A DNA stretch of 64,000 nucleotides from Moritella yayanosii (GTDB lineage Bacteria > Pseudomonadota > Gammaproteobacteria > Enterobacterales > Moritellaceae). Numbering within the stretch: the stretch's first letter is position 1; the number at the start of each line of letters is the position of its first letter. Both the position numbers and the translations under genes were made by a program. Below, one piece after another: positions 53,779-64,000 of this stretch. The DNA lies in assembly GCF_900465055.1 (NCBI RefSeq), contig NZ_LS483250.1:248001-312000 (forward strand). Direction: 5' to 3'. The notes beneath the pieces are model-generated. The model saw only the letters and a program-made list of their open reading frames with translations. It was not told the DNA's origin and searched no databases.

Positions 53779-55698
53779 ATGACTGATACAGTTAATACTG
53801 AAACTCACGGTTTTCAGGCTGAAGTTAAGCAACTGCTTAAATTAATGATCCATTCTTTATACTCAAATAAAGAAATATTTTTACGTGAACTCGTCTCTAA
53901 TGCGGCCGATGCAGCCGATAAACTGCGTTTTAAAGCATTATCTGATAATAGCTTATATGGCGATGATGGTGAATTACGCGTACGCATTTCGATAGACAAA
54001 ACTGCCCGTACAATCACGATTGATGATAATGGTATCGGCATGTCACGTGAAGACGTTATCTCACACCTAGGCACAATAGCACGTTCTGGTACCTCTGAAT
54101 TCTTTGACAACCTATCTGGCGATCAAGCGAAAGATTCACAATTAATCGGTCAATTCGGTGTTGGTTTCTATTCAGGTTTCATTGTTTCAGAAATGATAAC
54201 CGTGAATACACGTGCAGCGGGCGCAGCAGCGGACCAAGCGATACAGTGGGAATCAGAAGGTGAAGGCGACTACCGTCTAACTAATATCACCAAAGAAAGC
54301 CGCGGTACTGAAATTATCTTACACTTGCGTGAAGGCGAAGATGATTTATTAGAAGCATGGAAACTGCGTCAAATCGTCAATAAATACTCTGATCACATCA
54401 GCATCCCAGTTGAAATGTGGAAAGAAGGACAACCTGAATCAGAAGGTCCAGACGGTCCAGACGGTGAAAAAACACCCGCTGTACCAGGTGAGTGGGATTC
54501 AGTGACACGTGCAAGTGCATTGTGGACTTTATCGAAAAGTGAGCTGAAAGATGAAGAATATCAAGAATTCTACAAGCATATCGCACACGACTTTGAAGAT
54601 CCTCTGATATGGAGCCATAATCGCGTAGAAGGTAAGCAAGAATACACTAGCCTACTTTATATCCCAGCGCGTGCACCATTTGATATGTGGAACCGTGAAA
54701 AAGAACACGGTCTAAAACTCTATGTGCAACGTGTGTTCATCATGGATGACGCTGAGCAGTTCATGCCAACTTACCTGCGTTTCGTGAAGGGTGTGTTAGA
54801 TTCAAACGATTTACCACTAAACGTATCTCGTGAAATCTTACAAGATAATAAAATCACGACTTCATTACGTACTGCTTGTACTAAGCGTGTATTAACTATG
54901 CTAGAACGCATGGCGAAAAATGATGACGAGAAATACTTGAAATTCTGGAATGAATTCGGTCAAGTGCTTAAAGAAGGTCCCGCTGAAGATATGGCGAATA
55001 AAGAGAAAATTGCTTCTTTATTACGTTTTTCTTCAACGTCTGTTGATGGTGCTGCACAAGAAGTTGGTTTTGGTAAATATATCGAAAACATGCAAGAAGG
55101 CCAAGAAAAGATTTATTACATCACTGCAGATAACTACACAAGTGCTGTGAAGAGTGCTTATCTTGAGATCTTCAAGAAAAAGGGCATTGAAGTATTACTA
55201 TTAACAGATCGCATTGATGAGTGGTTATTATCACATCTAACAGATTTTGATGGCAAGCAACTGGTATCGGTTACTAAGGGTGATCTTGACCTTGGTGCAC
55301 TAGATGATGACGATGCTAAAAAAGCGAAAGAAGAAGCAACGGAAGAATTTTCCAGCCTCATTGAGCGTATTAAAACAACGCTAGGTGAAAAAGTAGCCGA
55401 TGTTCGTTTAACTCATCGTCTAACAGAAACACCGTCTTGTGTTGTTACAAATGAAGATGGCATGAGCAGTCAAATGATCAAGTTAATGGAATCTGCGGGT
55501 CAAGCAGTACCACCACAGAAGTACATTTTTGAGCTAAATCCAGAGCACGAAATGATTAAACGTGTTGCTGATGAAGCAGATGAAACCGTATTTGCAGACA
55601 GGGTTCAGCTATTGTTAGAGCAAGCACAATTGACTGAGCGTGGTAGCTTAGATGATCCTGCCGCATTTATTGCACGTATGAATCGCCTTATCGGTTAA
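53779..55698 (+). CDS. htpG: Chaperone protein HtpG (bacterial Hsp90)
   Basis: ATP-dependent chaperone. 639 residues from ATG 53779 ([20 protein letters not shown]); the earlier ATG at 53746 lacks a site, while AAGGAAC precedes 53779. GHKL ATP-binding motifs are present: [35 protein letters not shown] and [11 protein letters not shown]. Middle ([20 protein letters not shown]) and dimer domains follow. A G/D-rich insert ([19 protein letters not shown], residues ~220-240) makes it slightly longer than E. coli's. Heat-controlled by the sigma-32 promoter. Confidence 0.97.
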   Translation: MTDTVNTETHGFQAEVKQLLKLMIHSLYSNKEIFLRELVSNAADAADKLRFKALSDNSLYGDDGELRVRISIDKTARTITIDDNGIGMSREDVISHLGTIARSGTSEFFDNLSGDQAKDSQLIGQFGVGFYSGFIVSEMITVNTRAAGAAADQAIQWESEGEGDYRLTNITKESRGTEIILHLREGEDDLLEAWKLRQIVNKYSDHISIPVEMWKEGQPESEGPDGPDGEKTPAVPGEWDSVTRASALWTLSKSELKDEEYQEFYKHIAHDFEDPLIWSHNRVEGKQEYTSLLYIPARAPFDMWNREKEHGLKLYVQRVFIMDDAEQFMPTYLRFVKGVLDSNDLPLNVSREILQDNKITTSLRTACTKRVLTMLERMAKNDDEKYLKFWNEFGQVLKEGPAEDMANKEKIASLLRFSSTSVDGAAQEVGFGKYIENMQEGQEKIYYITADNYTSAVKSAYLEIFKKKGIEVLLLTDRIDEWLLSHLTDFDGKQLVSVTKGDLDLGALDDDDAKKAKEEATEEFSSLIERIKTTLGEKVADVRLTHRLTETPSCVVTNEDGMSSQMIKLMESAGQAVPPQKYIFELNPEHEMIKRVADEADETVFADRVQLLLEQAQLTERGSLDDPAAFIARMNRLIG

Positions 55699-55875
55699 GT
55701 ACACTTTATAGGGTTTAACAGTGCGGATATGTTTTTTTAGCGTATTACTCACAAAGTTGTATACAAAAAAACAACAAAGTTGGGTTGGACTTGAACACAT
55801 CGAATTTCACGTGTAGTCTAGCGTTTCTAAAATTTAAGCAGTTTAAGTAATTTAAACAAGTTAAAATCAATTTAA

Positions 55876-56529
<654 letters not shown>

Positions 56530-56563
56530 TCGATAACCGTAGACTAATCTGTATAAGGTTATG

Positions 56564-56591
56564 AAACCTCGAGCCTGCTCGGGGTTTTTTT
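56564..56591 (+). terminator. Terminator of adk
   Basis: AACCTCGAGC can pair with GCTCGGGGTT (one mismatch) across two bases, followed by a seven-base T-run. Confidence 0.85.
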
Positions 56592-56671
56592 ATAACTAAA
56601 TCTCAGTGAGTTATTGGATCCAATACGCTTAATCACATAGAATGTGCATACTCGTTTAACGAATAGTGATT

Positions 56672-57652
56672 ATGTGTAATATGATTAAGCAAAGTATTTT
56701 ATTGGTTAACCTTGGTACGCCTGAATCGGCAACACCTGCGGGCGTTAAAGCATTTTTAAAACCGTTTCTTTCTGATCCTCGCGTTGTTAGCATTCCACGA
56801 TTATTTTGGTTACCACTATTAAACGGTGTCATTTTGCCTTTGCGTTGTAAACGTGTTGCTAAAGCCTATCAGTCTATTTGGTTTGACGATGGTTCACCTT
56901 TATTACATTACAGTCTATTACAGCAAAAAGCCTTGTCTTCCTTATTCGAAGAAGCGGGTCAGAACGTCAATGTTGAACTGGCCATGACCTATGGTGAACG
57001 CAGTATTAAAGCGGCGATAGCTAAGTTACAGCAATCGGGTTCTGAACATATTGTGGTGCTTCCATTATTTCCGCAGTATTCATCAACGACAACTGCGCCG
57101 GTATTTGATCAGGTAGCTCATTATCTGCAAGCAACTATCGATGCACCGAGTGTGAGCTTAGTGAAGCATTATCATAATAATGATACTTATATTGACGCAT
57201 TAGCCTTAAGTATCGAACGTCATTGGCAAGAGAATGGCAGAGCAGAGAAGTTGTTATTGTCTTATCATGGCATCCCTAAGTTCCTGGTAGAAAAAGGCGA
57301 TATCTATGCTGACCATTGCGTTGAAACAACCACGCTGCTGTGTGCGCGTTTAGGTATTACCGAAGATGAGGTGGTACATAGTTATCAATCACGTTTTGGT
57401 AAAGCTGAATGGTTACAGCCGTATACCAATGAGACGTTAGTGAAACTGGCTGCAAGTGGCACTAAATCGTTAGATGTCATTGCCCCTGCATTTGCCGTTG
57501 ATTGCTTAGAAACATTAGAAGAAATGGCGGTTGAGAACAAAGCAGTATTTGTGAATGCCGGTGGTGACGATTATCGTTTTATTGCTTGTTTAAATGACGA
57601 TGAAGCACATATTCGTGCATTGCACGCCGTTGCGAGCGAGTATTTACGTTAG
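56672..57652 (+). CDS. hemH: Ferrochelatase
   Basis: Inserts Fe2+ into protoporphyrin IX. About 326 residues. Starts at 56666, 56672 and 56681 are in frame and none has a clear ribosome site; alignment with E. coli HemH favours a short N-terminus ending ILLVNLGTP. Motifs: NLGTPESATPAGVKAFLKPF, the active-site His in LLSYHGIPKFLVEKGD, and YQSRFGKAEWLQPYTNETLV with the Glu of EEMAVENKAVFVNAGGDD. It follows adk. Confidence 0.94.
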   Translation: MCNMIKQSILLVNLGTPESATPAGVKAFLKPFLSDPRVVSIPRLFWLPLLNGVILPLRCKRVAKAYQSIWFDDGSPLLHYSLLQQKALSSLFEEAGQNVNVELAMTYGERSIKAAIAKLQQSGSEHIVVLPLFPQYSSTTTAPVFDQVAHYLQATIDAPSVSLVKHYHNNDTYIDALALSIERHWQENGRAEKLLLSYHGIPKFLVEKGDIYADHCVETTTLLCARLGITEDEVVHSYQSRFGKAEWLQPYTNETLVKLAASGTKSLDVIAPAFAVDCLETLEEMAVENKAVFVNAGGDDYRFIACLNDDEAHIRALHAVASEYLR

Positions 57653-57693
57653 ACATACAGATTTACTAGACATGCAGTATTTAGATTAAAGGT

Positions 57694-57716
57694 AGCGTAG
57701 GACGTTAACCTACGCT
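57694..57716. terminator. Hairpin between hemH and argA
   Basis: AGCGTAGG pairs with CCTACGCT over a 7-base loop between convergent genes; no T-run. Confidence 0.55.
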
Positions 57717-57722
57717 TAATGT

Positions 57723-59051
57723 TTACAGTTTTTTCATTAATATTTTCGAACGACGTTGTAAATTATACAACGCTTGCTTTTCAACGGGTAATTGTTCCAG
57801 TTCGACAGGTTCAAAACCGCGTTCTCTAAACCAATGGATGCTGTGTGTGGTCAACACAAACAGACGATCTATGCCTTGTTGTTTGGCTTGTTTCTCGATT
57901 TCTTTGACCAATAAGTCACCACGACTCAAGCGTCGATATTCAGGGTGGGTTGCGACACTGGCCATTTCAGCAATATTACCAGAGAAACAATAAAGTGAAG
58001 CGCAGCCAATAATGGTGCCATCACGTTCGACCACGGTGAAGTGCTCGATATCACGTAATAACTGCTCTCTGCTGCGTTGTACTAGCATCCCCTGGTCAAC
58101 TAAGGGCTGAGTGAGTAGCATGATCCCGGGCACATCTTCAATCTGTGCTGGTCGTGTTTGCTCTGCGCTTTGGCGTACGATTTGAGTACCGACACCATCG
58201 CGCGAAAACAGCTCTTGTAATAACGAACCATCGGTTTTGTAACTCACCAAATGACAACGGGGGACCCCTGCTACAGAAGCATTGATTGCCGCACGTAAGT
58301 AAGAGGCTGTGCCTGTGTTTATGCCACCTTCCGTTTCAAGTTCGGCTAAACGCTCTTGCGCTTGTTCTGGGAACATTTCTGAAATTAAATTGCCGTTATA
58401 ATCGAGTACGCCCTGTGCAGAGCAAAAGTTGATTAACTTATGGGCATTGAGTTTGATGGCTATTGTTGTCGCCACTTCTTCTGCGCTCAGATTAAAACTT
58501 TCACCGGTGACAGAATAGCCGAGTGGGGGGATCACGGTGATTGCATTTTGCGCAAGTTGATATTCTAGAGCATCAGTATCAACCCGGCGGACTCGACCGG
58601 TATGGCAATAATCAACACCTTCATCAACCCCAATTGGTTGTGCGGTAATGAAGTTACCACTGACGACATTGATTTTGACACCGTGCATTTGGGTATTGAC
58701 CAGTCCCATAGAGAAAGCAGCGGTGATTTCATATTGGAGTTGACCAATAACTTGTTTAATTAACGGGAAGGCTTGCTCATCAGTGACGCGTCGACGTTTA
58801 TGAAACTGACTCTCGCAGTTATTATTCGCGAGTATGCGGTTGATTTGGGGACGTGCGCCAAAGACTAATACAATGCGAATACCGAGAATATTTAATAAGG
58901 CAATGTCATTGACGATATTGATGAAATTTGCATGTGCAATGGCTTCACCACTCAATGTCAGCACAATTGTTTTATCACGATGCGCATTAAGGTAAGGCGC
59001 GGATTGCCGAAACCAACGTACTAACTGATTATCTTGTTGACTCAATTCCAT
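57723..59051 (-). CDS. argA: N-acetylglutamate synthase
   Basis: First step of arginine synthesis. 442 residues, start ATG 59051. The N-terminal amino-acid-kinase domain ([33 protein letters not shown]) provides arginine feedback; the C-terminal GNAT domain (from ~residue 295) has [20 protein letters not shown] possible weak ARG-box-like CTGAATAATCAATCT lies ~75 bases upstream. The match to the ArgR consensus is partial. Confidence 0.95.
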   Translation of the reverse strand: MELSQQDNQLVRWFRQSAPYLNAHRDKTIVLTLSGEAIAHANFINIVNDIALLNILGIRIVLVFGARPQINRILANNNCESQFHKRRRVTDEQAFPLIKQVIGQLQYEITAAFSMGLVNTQMHGVKINVVSGNFITAQPIGVDEGVDYCHTGRVRRVDTDALEYQLAQNAITVIPPLGYSVTGESFNLSAEEVATTIAIKLNAHKLINFCSAQGVLDYNGNLISEMFPEQAQERLAELETEGGINTGTASYLRAAINASVAGVPRCHLVSYKTDGSLLQELFSRDGVGTQIVRQSAEQTRPAQIEDVPGIMLLTQPLVDQGMLVQRSREQLLRDIEHFTVVERDGTIIGCASLYCFSGNIAEMASVATHPEYRRLSRGDLLVKEIEKQAKQQGIDRLFVLTTHSIHWFRERGFEPVELEQLPVEKQALYNLQRRSKILMKKL

Positions 59052-59127
59052 CTCCTTGGATTTAACTTCTTAGTTTAGCAGCTAATATTCCCTAAATTGA
59101 AGATGAAATCAAGTCATCATAGATTGA

Positions 59128-59442
59128 TTATTCAGTTTTCCAAAGAATATGGATAAACTTATCGTTGGTTTTTTTCTTGACCAGTACCCGTCCGAATACA
59201 TCATTTAGTAAGTCGTTGTCATCAACTAAGCCAATGTGTAATTCGCAATATTCATTTTCATTAATACCCATTGCCACGTTTGCAGGCCAATCGCTGCCAA
59301 GGTCGACGATATCAACGGCACCGCGATCTTCGAATTGCATGGCAAATAAAATTTGATCTGCAGGTGATAATTGCTTTTGTGCATCCTCTAGGAAGGCGTC
59401 ATAGGCAAAGTCAATTAGCTCGTCTTCAGTTTTTAATCGCAT
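59128..59442 (-). CDS. DUF440 / YciU-type acidic protein (putative DNA mimic)
   Basis: 104 residues, strongly acidic. It aligns by eye with E. coli YciU: LTEDE, YDAFLEDAQKQLSPADQILF, MQFEDRGAVDIVDLGSDW, LLNDVFGRVLVKKKTNDKFI with HILWK. The family is proposed to mimic double-stranded DNA; partners are not assured. It sits 76 bases upstream of argA on the same strand, but no link is known. Confidence 0.88.
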   Translation of the reverse strand: MRLKTEDELIDFAYDAFLEDAQKQLSPADQILFAMQFEDRGAVDIVDLGSDWPANVAMGINENEYCELHIGLVDDNDLLNDVFGRVLVKKKTNDKFIHILWKTE

Positions 59443-59635
59443 AGGGTTTCCAAATTTAACTTATTTGTGGTGGATTTTACCTTAATCTCGCTAAGATACG
59501 AATATTTCTTACAATATCCACTGCATTTTTATGTGATTTGTAATTGCTTCCGAGTGAAATAGACGTTACATTGAATGCGGACAATATAACATTAGAGTGT
59601 GAATGCCCAAGGGCGAATAAAGGAATATTAGTAGT

Positions 59636-60697
59636 ATGCATTATCAAACAGATGACGTTAGAATACGTGAAGTAAAAGAATTATTACCGCCAATTGCAGT
59701 GTTAGAAAAATATCCTGCTTCTGATGATGTGACTAAAACAGTATTTGAATCACGTAATAGCATTAGCCAAATTCTAAAACAAGCAGATGATCGCCTTTTA
59801 GTGATCGTTGGTCCTTGTTCAATTCATGACACTGACGCTGCATTAGAATATGCAGAGCGACTAGTGGCATTGCGTGCAAAGTATAAAGATACACTCGAAA
59901 TTGTGATGCGTGTTTATTTTGAAAAACCACGTACAACTGTTGGTTGGAAAGGTCTAATCAACGACCCGTATCTGGATGACAGCTTTCAATTAAATGATGG
60001 TGTACGTATCGCACGTAAACTGTTACTTGATGTGAATGCAATGGGTTTGCCAACCGCTGGCGAATTCCTGGATATGATCACGCCACAATATGTTGGTGAT
60101 CTAATGAGTTGGGGCGCAATTGGCGCACGTACTACAGAGTCTCAAGTTCACCGTGAACTGGCTTCTGGTATGTCTTGCCCAGTTGGTTTCAAAAATGGTA
60201 CTGACGGTACCATTAAAGTTGCGATTGATGCGATTGGCAGTGCAAACGCACCACACCATTTCTTATCAGTAACTAAATTTGGTCACTCTGCGATTATCTC
60301 AACAGCAGGTAACCCTGATTGCCATATCATCCTACGTGGTGGTAATAAGTCGACAAATTATTCTGCTGATGATGTAGCGTCAATTACAGCTCAATTAGAA
60401 GCAGCGAAACAAGACGTTAATATTATGATTGATTTTAGCCATGCCAATAGCGAAAAGAAATTCCAAAAACAAATGGATGTTTCAACTGATGTTGCAGGTC
60501 AAATTAGTGCTGGTAATAAAGGTATCTTTGGGGTGATGGTTGAAAGTCACTTAATCGAAGGTCGTCAAGATCTTATTAATGGTAAAGTAGAAACGTACGG
60601 TCAAAGTATCACAGATGCTTGCATTGGCTGGGCTGACACCGAAACGATGATGGCACAGCTATCTGCTGCAGTTGCTACACGCCGCGCAGTGAAATAA
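59636..60697 (+). CDS. aroG: 3-deoxy-7-phosphoheptulonate synthase (DAHP synthase, class I)
   Basis: First step of the shikimate pathway. 353 residues, colinear with E. coli AroG (MHYQTDDVRIREVKELLPPI). Motifs: GPCSIHDTDAALEYAERL, RVYFEKPRTTVGWKGLINDP, GAIGARTTESQVHRELASG, CHIILRGGNKSTNYSADD and MIDFSHANSEKKFQKQMD. Whether it is feedback-regulated by Phe (AroG) or by Tyr/Trp isoform type is not proved by sequence; the N-terminal part is closest to AroG. Confidence 0.94.
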   Translation: MHYQTDDVRIREVKELLPPIAVLEKYPASDDVTKTVFESRNSISQILKQADDRLLVIVGPCSIHDTDAALEYAERLVALRAKYKDTLEIVMRVYFEKPRTTVGWKGLINDPYLDDSFQLNDGVRIARKLLLDVNAMGLPTAGEFLDMITPQYVGDLMSWGAIGARTTESQVHRELASGMSCPVGFKNGTDGTIKVAIDAIGSANAPHHFLSVTKFGHSAIISTAGNPDCHIILRGGNKSTNYSADDVASITAQLEAAKQDVNIMIDFSHANSEKKFQKQMDVSTDVAGQISAGNKGIFGVMVESHLIEGRQDLINGKVETYGQSITDACIGWADTETMMAQLSAAVATRRAVK

Positions 60698-60756
60698 GCC
60701 CGCGATAACCTGACTTGCATTACAATGCGGTTTAGGTATATAGTCCTAGCATATTA

Positions 60757-60782
60757 TTACCCGAGCTGCAGTTTGGGTATAA
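60757..60782. repeat. Short TATACCCAA-type palindrome
   Basis: TTACCC-GAGCT-GCAG-TTTGGGTATAA is an imperfect inverted repeat whose reverse complement reads TTATACCCAAACTGCAG. It belongs with the repeats at 32286 and 38805. It is immediately followed by the aroG terminator. Confidence 0.5.
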
Positions 60783-60806
60783 AGCACAAACATTTGTTTG
60801 TGCTTT
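60781..60806 (+). terminator. Terminator behind aroG
   Basis: AAAGCACAAAC pairs with GTTTGTGCTTT over a 4-base loop, then TTGTC. Confidence 0.8.
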
Positions 60807-60828
60807 TGTCATTAAAGAGCGGACCAAA

Positions 60829-61323
60829 ATGAAACGAATTATATTTTCTCTTGATGAAGTTTTGCCGATTGAAGCTGAAGCGTTAGCAGCAAAGACTTTT
60901 ACCCCTACTTATGATGATCTTTGGGATCCGACTAAGTTTAAAGGTTCTAAAGTGATTGATGAACATGGTAACAATGAAGTTGAAGCATTAAGCAAAGGTC
61001 TTAACTTCTGGCCAGATGTTAAGCAACTGAACCCTAAAAAGCTAACAGCACAATTAACCTTGATGGCTGAGCATGGTGTTTTTATTATGAACAATGTTTC
61101 AAGTGATATCTCGCCAATCGAGCGCGGTACGTTAGCGTATGCTCATGGTTGCCACCCTGAGAATGATGCTGATTTTCAACTCAATCAAGATGAAGTGTTT
61201 GATGGTGAAATGGGCTCAATCACGATCCCACTGGACTGGATTAGTCGTTCTGTGAAAGCAGGTAAGAAACAGTTCATTATTGAACTTGGTGATGATGACG
61301 ATGTACGTCTAATTATTAAATAG
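60829..61323 (+). CDS. Uncharacterised acidic protein
   Basis: 164 residues, no signal or membrane segment, acidic (ELGDDDDVRLIIK at the C-terminus). Central region AQLTLMAEHGVFIMNNVSSD-ISPIERGTLAYAHGCHPENDAD is the most structured-looking part. No family is securely recognised. Start ATG 60829 follows AAAGAGCGG. It ends at a strong terminator, so it is a single-gene unit. Confidence 0.75.
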   Translation: MKRIIFSLDEVLPIEAEALAAKTFTPTYDDLWDPTKFKGSKVIDEHGNNEVEALSKGLNFWPDVKQLNPKKLTAQLTLMAEHGVFIMNNVSSDISPIERGTLAYAHGCHPENDADFQLNQDEVFDGEMGSITIPLDWISRSVKAGKKQFIIELGDDDDVRLIIK

Positions 61324-61391
61324 AAAGCGAAAAAATTGGTTTTTCATCAAGCTAAAGTTAGATGAATACTTATGTTGAATCGATAGTAAAG

Positions 61392-61423
61392 AGCCTCTGG
61401 TTACTGTAACCAGGGGCTTTTTG
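61392..61423 (+). terminator. Terminator of the acidic protein gene
   Basis: AGCCTCTGGTTAC pairs with GTAACCAGGGGCT over two bases, followed by TTTTT. Confidence 0.92.
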
Positions 61424-61481
61424 TGTGTTGTTTGGCCCTAAAATAGGCTCAATGCGACAACTGTTATTTAATCTGTTTCGA

Positions 61482-62408
61482 TTAACGACGTTTTTTCTTT
61501 GGCTTACGTTTTTTAATCTTCACACCTTCCAGGGCTAAACGTTCAATCACAGCTTTTTTCTCTGCTTCAGCCATTGCCGGTGTTTCTAAACTGATGCGGC
61601 AGATTTTAGCGGTGCGTAATTCATTGATTAAAATAGCTGCTGCTTTGTTTAAATCAACCAAACCACCAGGGCCTAAACAGCCACGACCACGGCCAATGTC
61701 TTCTAACAATTCTATGTCAGTCTTGTCTAGGTTATCTAGTTTATAACGTTTACGCATTGCGTCTGGGTAAGTTTTACATAAGTATTCTGCGGCATACATA
61801 CCAATGTCATCATATTCAATCGCAGTATCTTTAATTGCGCCTGTTGATGCTAAACGGTAGCCAGAAAGGGGATTTTGTACTTTTGGCCATAACATCCCAG
61901 GAGTATCAGACAACACGATACCGTCGTCTAACTTGATACGTTGCTGTTGTTTAGTCACCGCTGGCTCGTTACCCGTTTTAGCAATAATACGATTGGCGAG
62001 GATATTAATCGTGGTTGATTTACCCACGTTTGGAATACCCATGATCATCGCTTTAATGACTTTATGAGCGCCTTCTTTATTTGGCACTAGCGCACGTATT
62101 AGTTGTGGGATCTTTCTGATCTCAGCCGGATCTTGTGTCGTTAAGGCATATGCTTTTACACCTTCTTCTAATTCTAAATATTCTAACCATTGCGCAGTAA
62201 CGATGGGATCTGCAAGGTCGCTTTTATTGAGAATTTTAATACAAGGGGTATCACCACGTAAATCGGAGATCATTGGATTCGAGCTGCTATAAGGGATCCG
62301 TGCATCGAGTACTTCGATAATCAGGTCCATCTGCGGCATAACTTCCGCGATCTCTTTACGGGCTTTGTGCATATGCCCTGGGTACCACTGAATCGTTTGT
62401 TTACTCAT
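61482..62408 (-). CDS. Ribosome-biogenesis GTPase RbgA/YlqF family
   Basis: 308 residues from ATG 62408 (MSKQTIQWYPGHMHKARKEI); the frame is open for 20 codons upstream but without a site. The GTPase motifs are circularly permuted: G4 LNKSDL, then G1 GIPNVGKST, then G3 DTPGM. The N-terminal YPGHMHKA motif is diagnostic. C-terminal end is strongly basic (IKKRKPKKKRR), as expected for RNA contact. The family matures the large ribosomal subunit. Confidence 0.94.
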   Translation of the reverse strand: MSKQTIQWYPGHMHKARKEIAEVMPQMDLIIEVLDARIPYSSSNPMISDLRGDTPCIKILNKSDLADPIVTAQWLEYLELEEGVKAYALTTQDPAEIRKIPQLIRALVPNKEGAHKVIKAMIMGIPNVGKSTTINILANRIIAKTGNEPAVTKQQQRIKLDDGIVLSDTPGMLWPKVQNPLSGYRLASTGAIKDTAIEYDDIGMYAAEYLCKTYPDAMRKRYKLDNLDKTDIELLEDIGRGRGCLGPGGLVDLNKAAAILINELRTAKICRISLETPAMAEAEKKAVIERLALEGVKIKKRKPKKKRR

Positions 62409-62774
62409 TTGAAATATAAGCCTTTTATTTTTATTTCTGTCACATGGGGTACATTGTGGGGTACTCAATGTGTAGGTCTGAAAGCTGGTCGCTACCGCAG
62501 ATAATAATTTATCTTGCCATAGTCTTATAAACTGGCGCTAGTTTAACTCAAATAGTGATCTTTATCACCAGTGGTTAATGCTTCTACCCAAGTAATTATC
62601 TATTTTAATCCCTAAAACTATCAGGCATAGCCAACTTCCCTTTTTGATGTAAACGAGGATTTGAGTACTTCAGAGGCTATTAGCTAGAGAATGCTAGGCG
62701 GCATAAGGATTTGTAACTACCCATTATCATAAATTGGGTAGTTGGTTTATTTATGCTGGTGGATAGTAATAAAC
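62409..62774. other. Intergenic region left of the IS66 element
   Basis: 366 bases. A 9-bp stem, AACTACCCA/TGGGTAGTT, at 62717-62744 could terminate transcription out of the element. No gene is recognised. Confidence 0.45.
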
Positions 62775-64000
62775 GTAAGCGTCTGGGCAACACCACCTAG
62801 CTACGCTTAATATTCCATGGCAGTAACGCGTCAATATCATTCGGGTTTTCAGCAATCTGCTGTAAGCAGCTTGCGATATAATCATGCACGATGAGATTAT
62901 TCGCTTTCGCTGTTTCAACCAAACTATATAAAATGGCACTCGCGTTAGCACCTGTATTGGTGTACGAGAATAACCAGGCCTTACGCCCTATCACAAAGGG
63001 CTTCACTGCACGTTCTGCGCGATTATTGTCAATGCTCAATCGACCATCTTCAAGATAGCGCTGGAATTTTTCAAATTGGTTTAAGCTGTAGCTAATCGCT
63101 TCGCCAAGTTTGCTTTTGGGTGGGATTTTTTCTTTGTGCTCGATGAGCCAGTCATATAATATTTTTACAATCGGCTTGGCTTGTGATTGCCGAATGGTAA
63201 ATTTGTCTTCGACTGATTTTCCTTTAATGCGTTTTTCTATTCCATATAACTTACCAATTAAATTTAATGCGACATCCACTTTCCCTGTTTTCTTTTTGCT
63301 TTGTACCTTTTTAACATCGATGAATTTACGGCGGATATGCGCAAGACAGGCAACCAATGTTGCTTGCGTTGATTCATAAGCTTTATATCCATCAACGTGC
63401 ATGTAACCTTGGTAACCATCAAGAAAATCGATCGTACATTGGGCTCTACGACTATTGTGATAATCGAATAACACTATATTGGTGTTACTGCCTAATGCAT
63501 CTGTTCCACAGCAATATACCCACATATAGCTTGTCGATTTTTCTGCTTTGATTACTTTTAGTGGCGTCTCGTCCGCATGTATACTTGGCTCTGCGAGCAA
63601 TGTTTTTTTCAAGCGCATGTATAAAGGTTCAAGTAATGTTGCGGAACGTAATATCCAGCTCGACATTGTTTGCCGACTCAACGTGATGCCGATGTCACTC
63701 AACATTGTTTCTTGTCGATAAAGCGGTAAACCAAATTGATATTTACAGGTGATGATTTGGCTCAACAAGCTCGCGGTAGCAATACTTTTAGGGATTGGTG
63801 TCGCTGGCATCGGGGCCGTTTTTACATCACTTTCAATCCCATTTTTTTCACAATGTCGGCAGGTATACTTCGGGCGGATGGTTTTGATGACTTTAATATG
63901 AGCGGGGACAAATTCAAGGCTTTCGCTGCTACTTTCGCCCATTTTATGTAAAGGATTTCTGCAACAATCACATATTTTATCCGTGTCATCAATATCAATG
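62775..64000 (-). mobile_element. IS66-family insertion sequence, left end (continues beyond window)
   Basis: The left boundary is proposed at 62775, where GTAAGCGTCTGGG begins, matching the IS66-family terminal consensus GTAAGCG. The rest of the element runs to the right edge with its transposase. The other terminus and the 8-bp target duplication are outside the window. Confidence 0.7.
62797..64000 (-). CDS. IS66-family transposase (TnpC), N-terminus beyond window
   Basis: 401 residues are in view and the frame is still open at 64000. The right-hand end reads CDCCRNPLHKMGESSSESLE, part of the zinc-ribbon region, then YTCRHCEKNG (second Cys pair). The DDE catalytic residues are in SIHADETPLKVI (Asp), MHVDGYKAYE (Asp) and NNRAERAVKPFVIGRKAWLF (Glu). 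C-terminal IS66_C-like end is LLPWNIKRS. No frameshift was seen in the visible part, so it could be active. Confidence 0.95.
   Translation of the reverse strand, partial: IDIDDTDKICDCCRNPLHKMGESSSESLEFVPAHIKVIKTIRPKYTCRHCEKNGIESDVKTAPMPATPIPKSIATASLLSQIITCKYQFGLPLYRQETMLSDIGITLSRQTMSSWILRSATLLEPLYMRLKKTLLAEPSIHADETPLKVIKAEKSTSYMWVYCCGTDALGSNTNIVLFDYHNSRRAQCTIDFLDGYQGYMHVDGYKAYESTQATLVACLAHIRRKFIDVKKVQSKKKTGKVDVALNLIGKLYGIEKRIKGKSVEDKFTIRQSQAKPIVKILYDWLIEHKEKIPPKSKLGEAISYSLNQFEKFQRYLEDGRLSIDNNRAERAVKPFVIGRKAWLFSYTNTGANASAILYSLVETAKANNLIVHDYIASCLQQIAENPNDIDALLPWNIKRS

Overview
The window looks like chromosomal DNA from a cold-water marine gammaproteobacterium close to Moritella. It is AT-rich, its housekeeping genes (adk, hemH, argA, htpG, rnb, zwf, nhaA, aroG) read as Alteromonadales/Vibrionales-type proteins, and it carries a bacterial arginine kinase, a gene previously reported from Moritella, together with an acyl-CoA-binding protein. 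This assignment is inferred from protein character only; no search was run. No rRNA, tRNA, CRISPR array or prophage was seen.

Left part (1-10 kb): a chemoreceptor cut by the window edge; a 185-bp hairpin-ended repeat of IS200/IS605 type; a TetR repressor divergent from a two-gene RND efflux operon, with three palindromic operators between them; a two-gene membrane-protein cassette flanked by diverged direct repeats; decayed gene remnants; and a short protein resembling the C-terminal domain of FtsZ.

10-23 kb: a Fur-box-controlled operon of two Lcl/DUF1566 lipoproteins, one fused to a di-heme MauG-type peroxidase; a PfkB kinase; periplasmic CpdB; a DUF4136 lipoprotein with the second copy of the 185-bp repeat in its promoter region; pspB-pspC without pspA; a MaoP-like protein; two IbpA-type small heat-shock genes behind a sigma-32 promoter and a ROSE-like thermometer hairpin; and an alpha/beta hydrolase with a TetR regulator sharing an operator motif.

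23-42 kb: mostly single metabolic, envelope and signalling genes: M14 carboxypeptidase, acylphosphatase, OhrR-like regulator, a glutamate-receptor-like channel, DUF4377-META lipoprotein, PilZ protein, arginine kinase, fatty-acid hydroxylase, a hemerythrin / DUF2249 / NnrS-like trio, a Ca/Na-type antiporter behind a yybP-ykoY (Mn2+) riboswitch, an EEP nuclease-family protein, uridine phosphorylase behind a CRP site, GST, an orphan pilin-like protein, and zwf-pgl.

42-64 kb: nhaA, carbonic anhydrase, a cold-shock gene with a long leader, a 23-residue basic peptide gene, ACBP, an unknown multi-pass membrane protein preceded by a possible 43-codon frame with a non-standard start, moeA-moeB, folE, rnb, glutathione peroxidase, htpG (sigma-32 promoter), adk, hemH, argA, a DUF440 protein, aroG, an unknown acidic protein, the GTPase rbgA/ylqF, and the left end of an IS66-family element running off the window.

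Most genes are in one- or two-gene units bounded by clear hairpin terminators. The least explained items are the IS605-like mini-elements, the FtsZ-like protein, the repeat-flanked membrane pair, the Fur/Lcl/MauG operon and two tiny unannotated genes.
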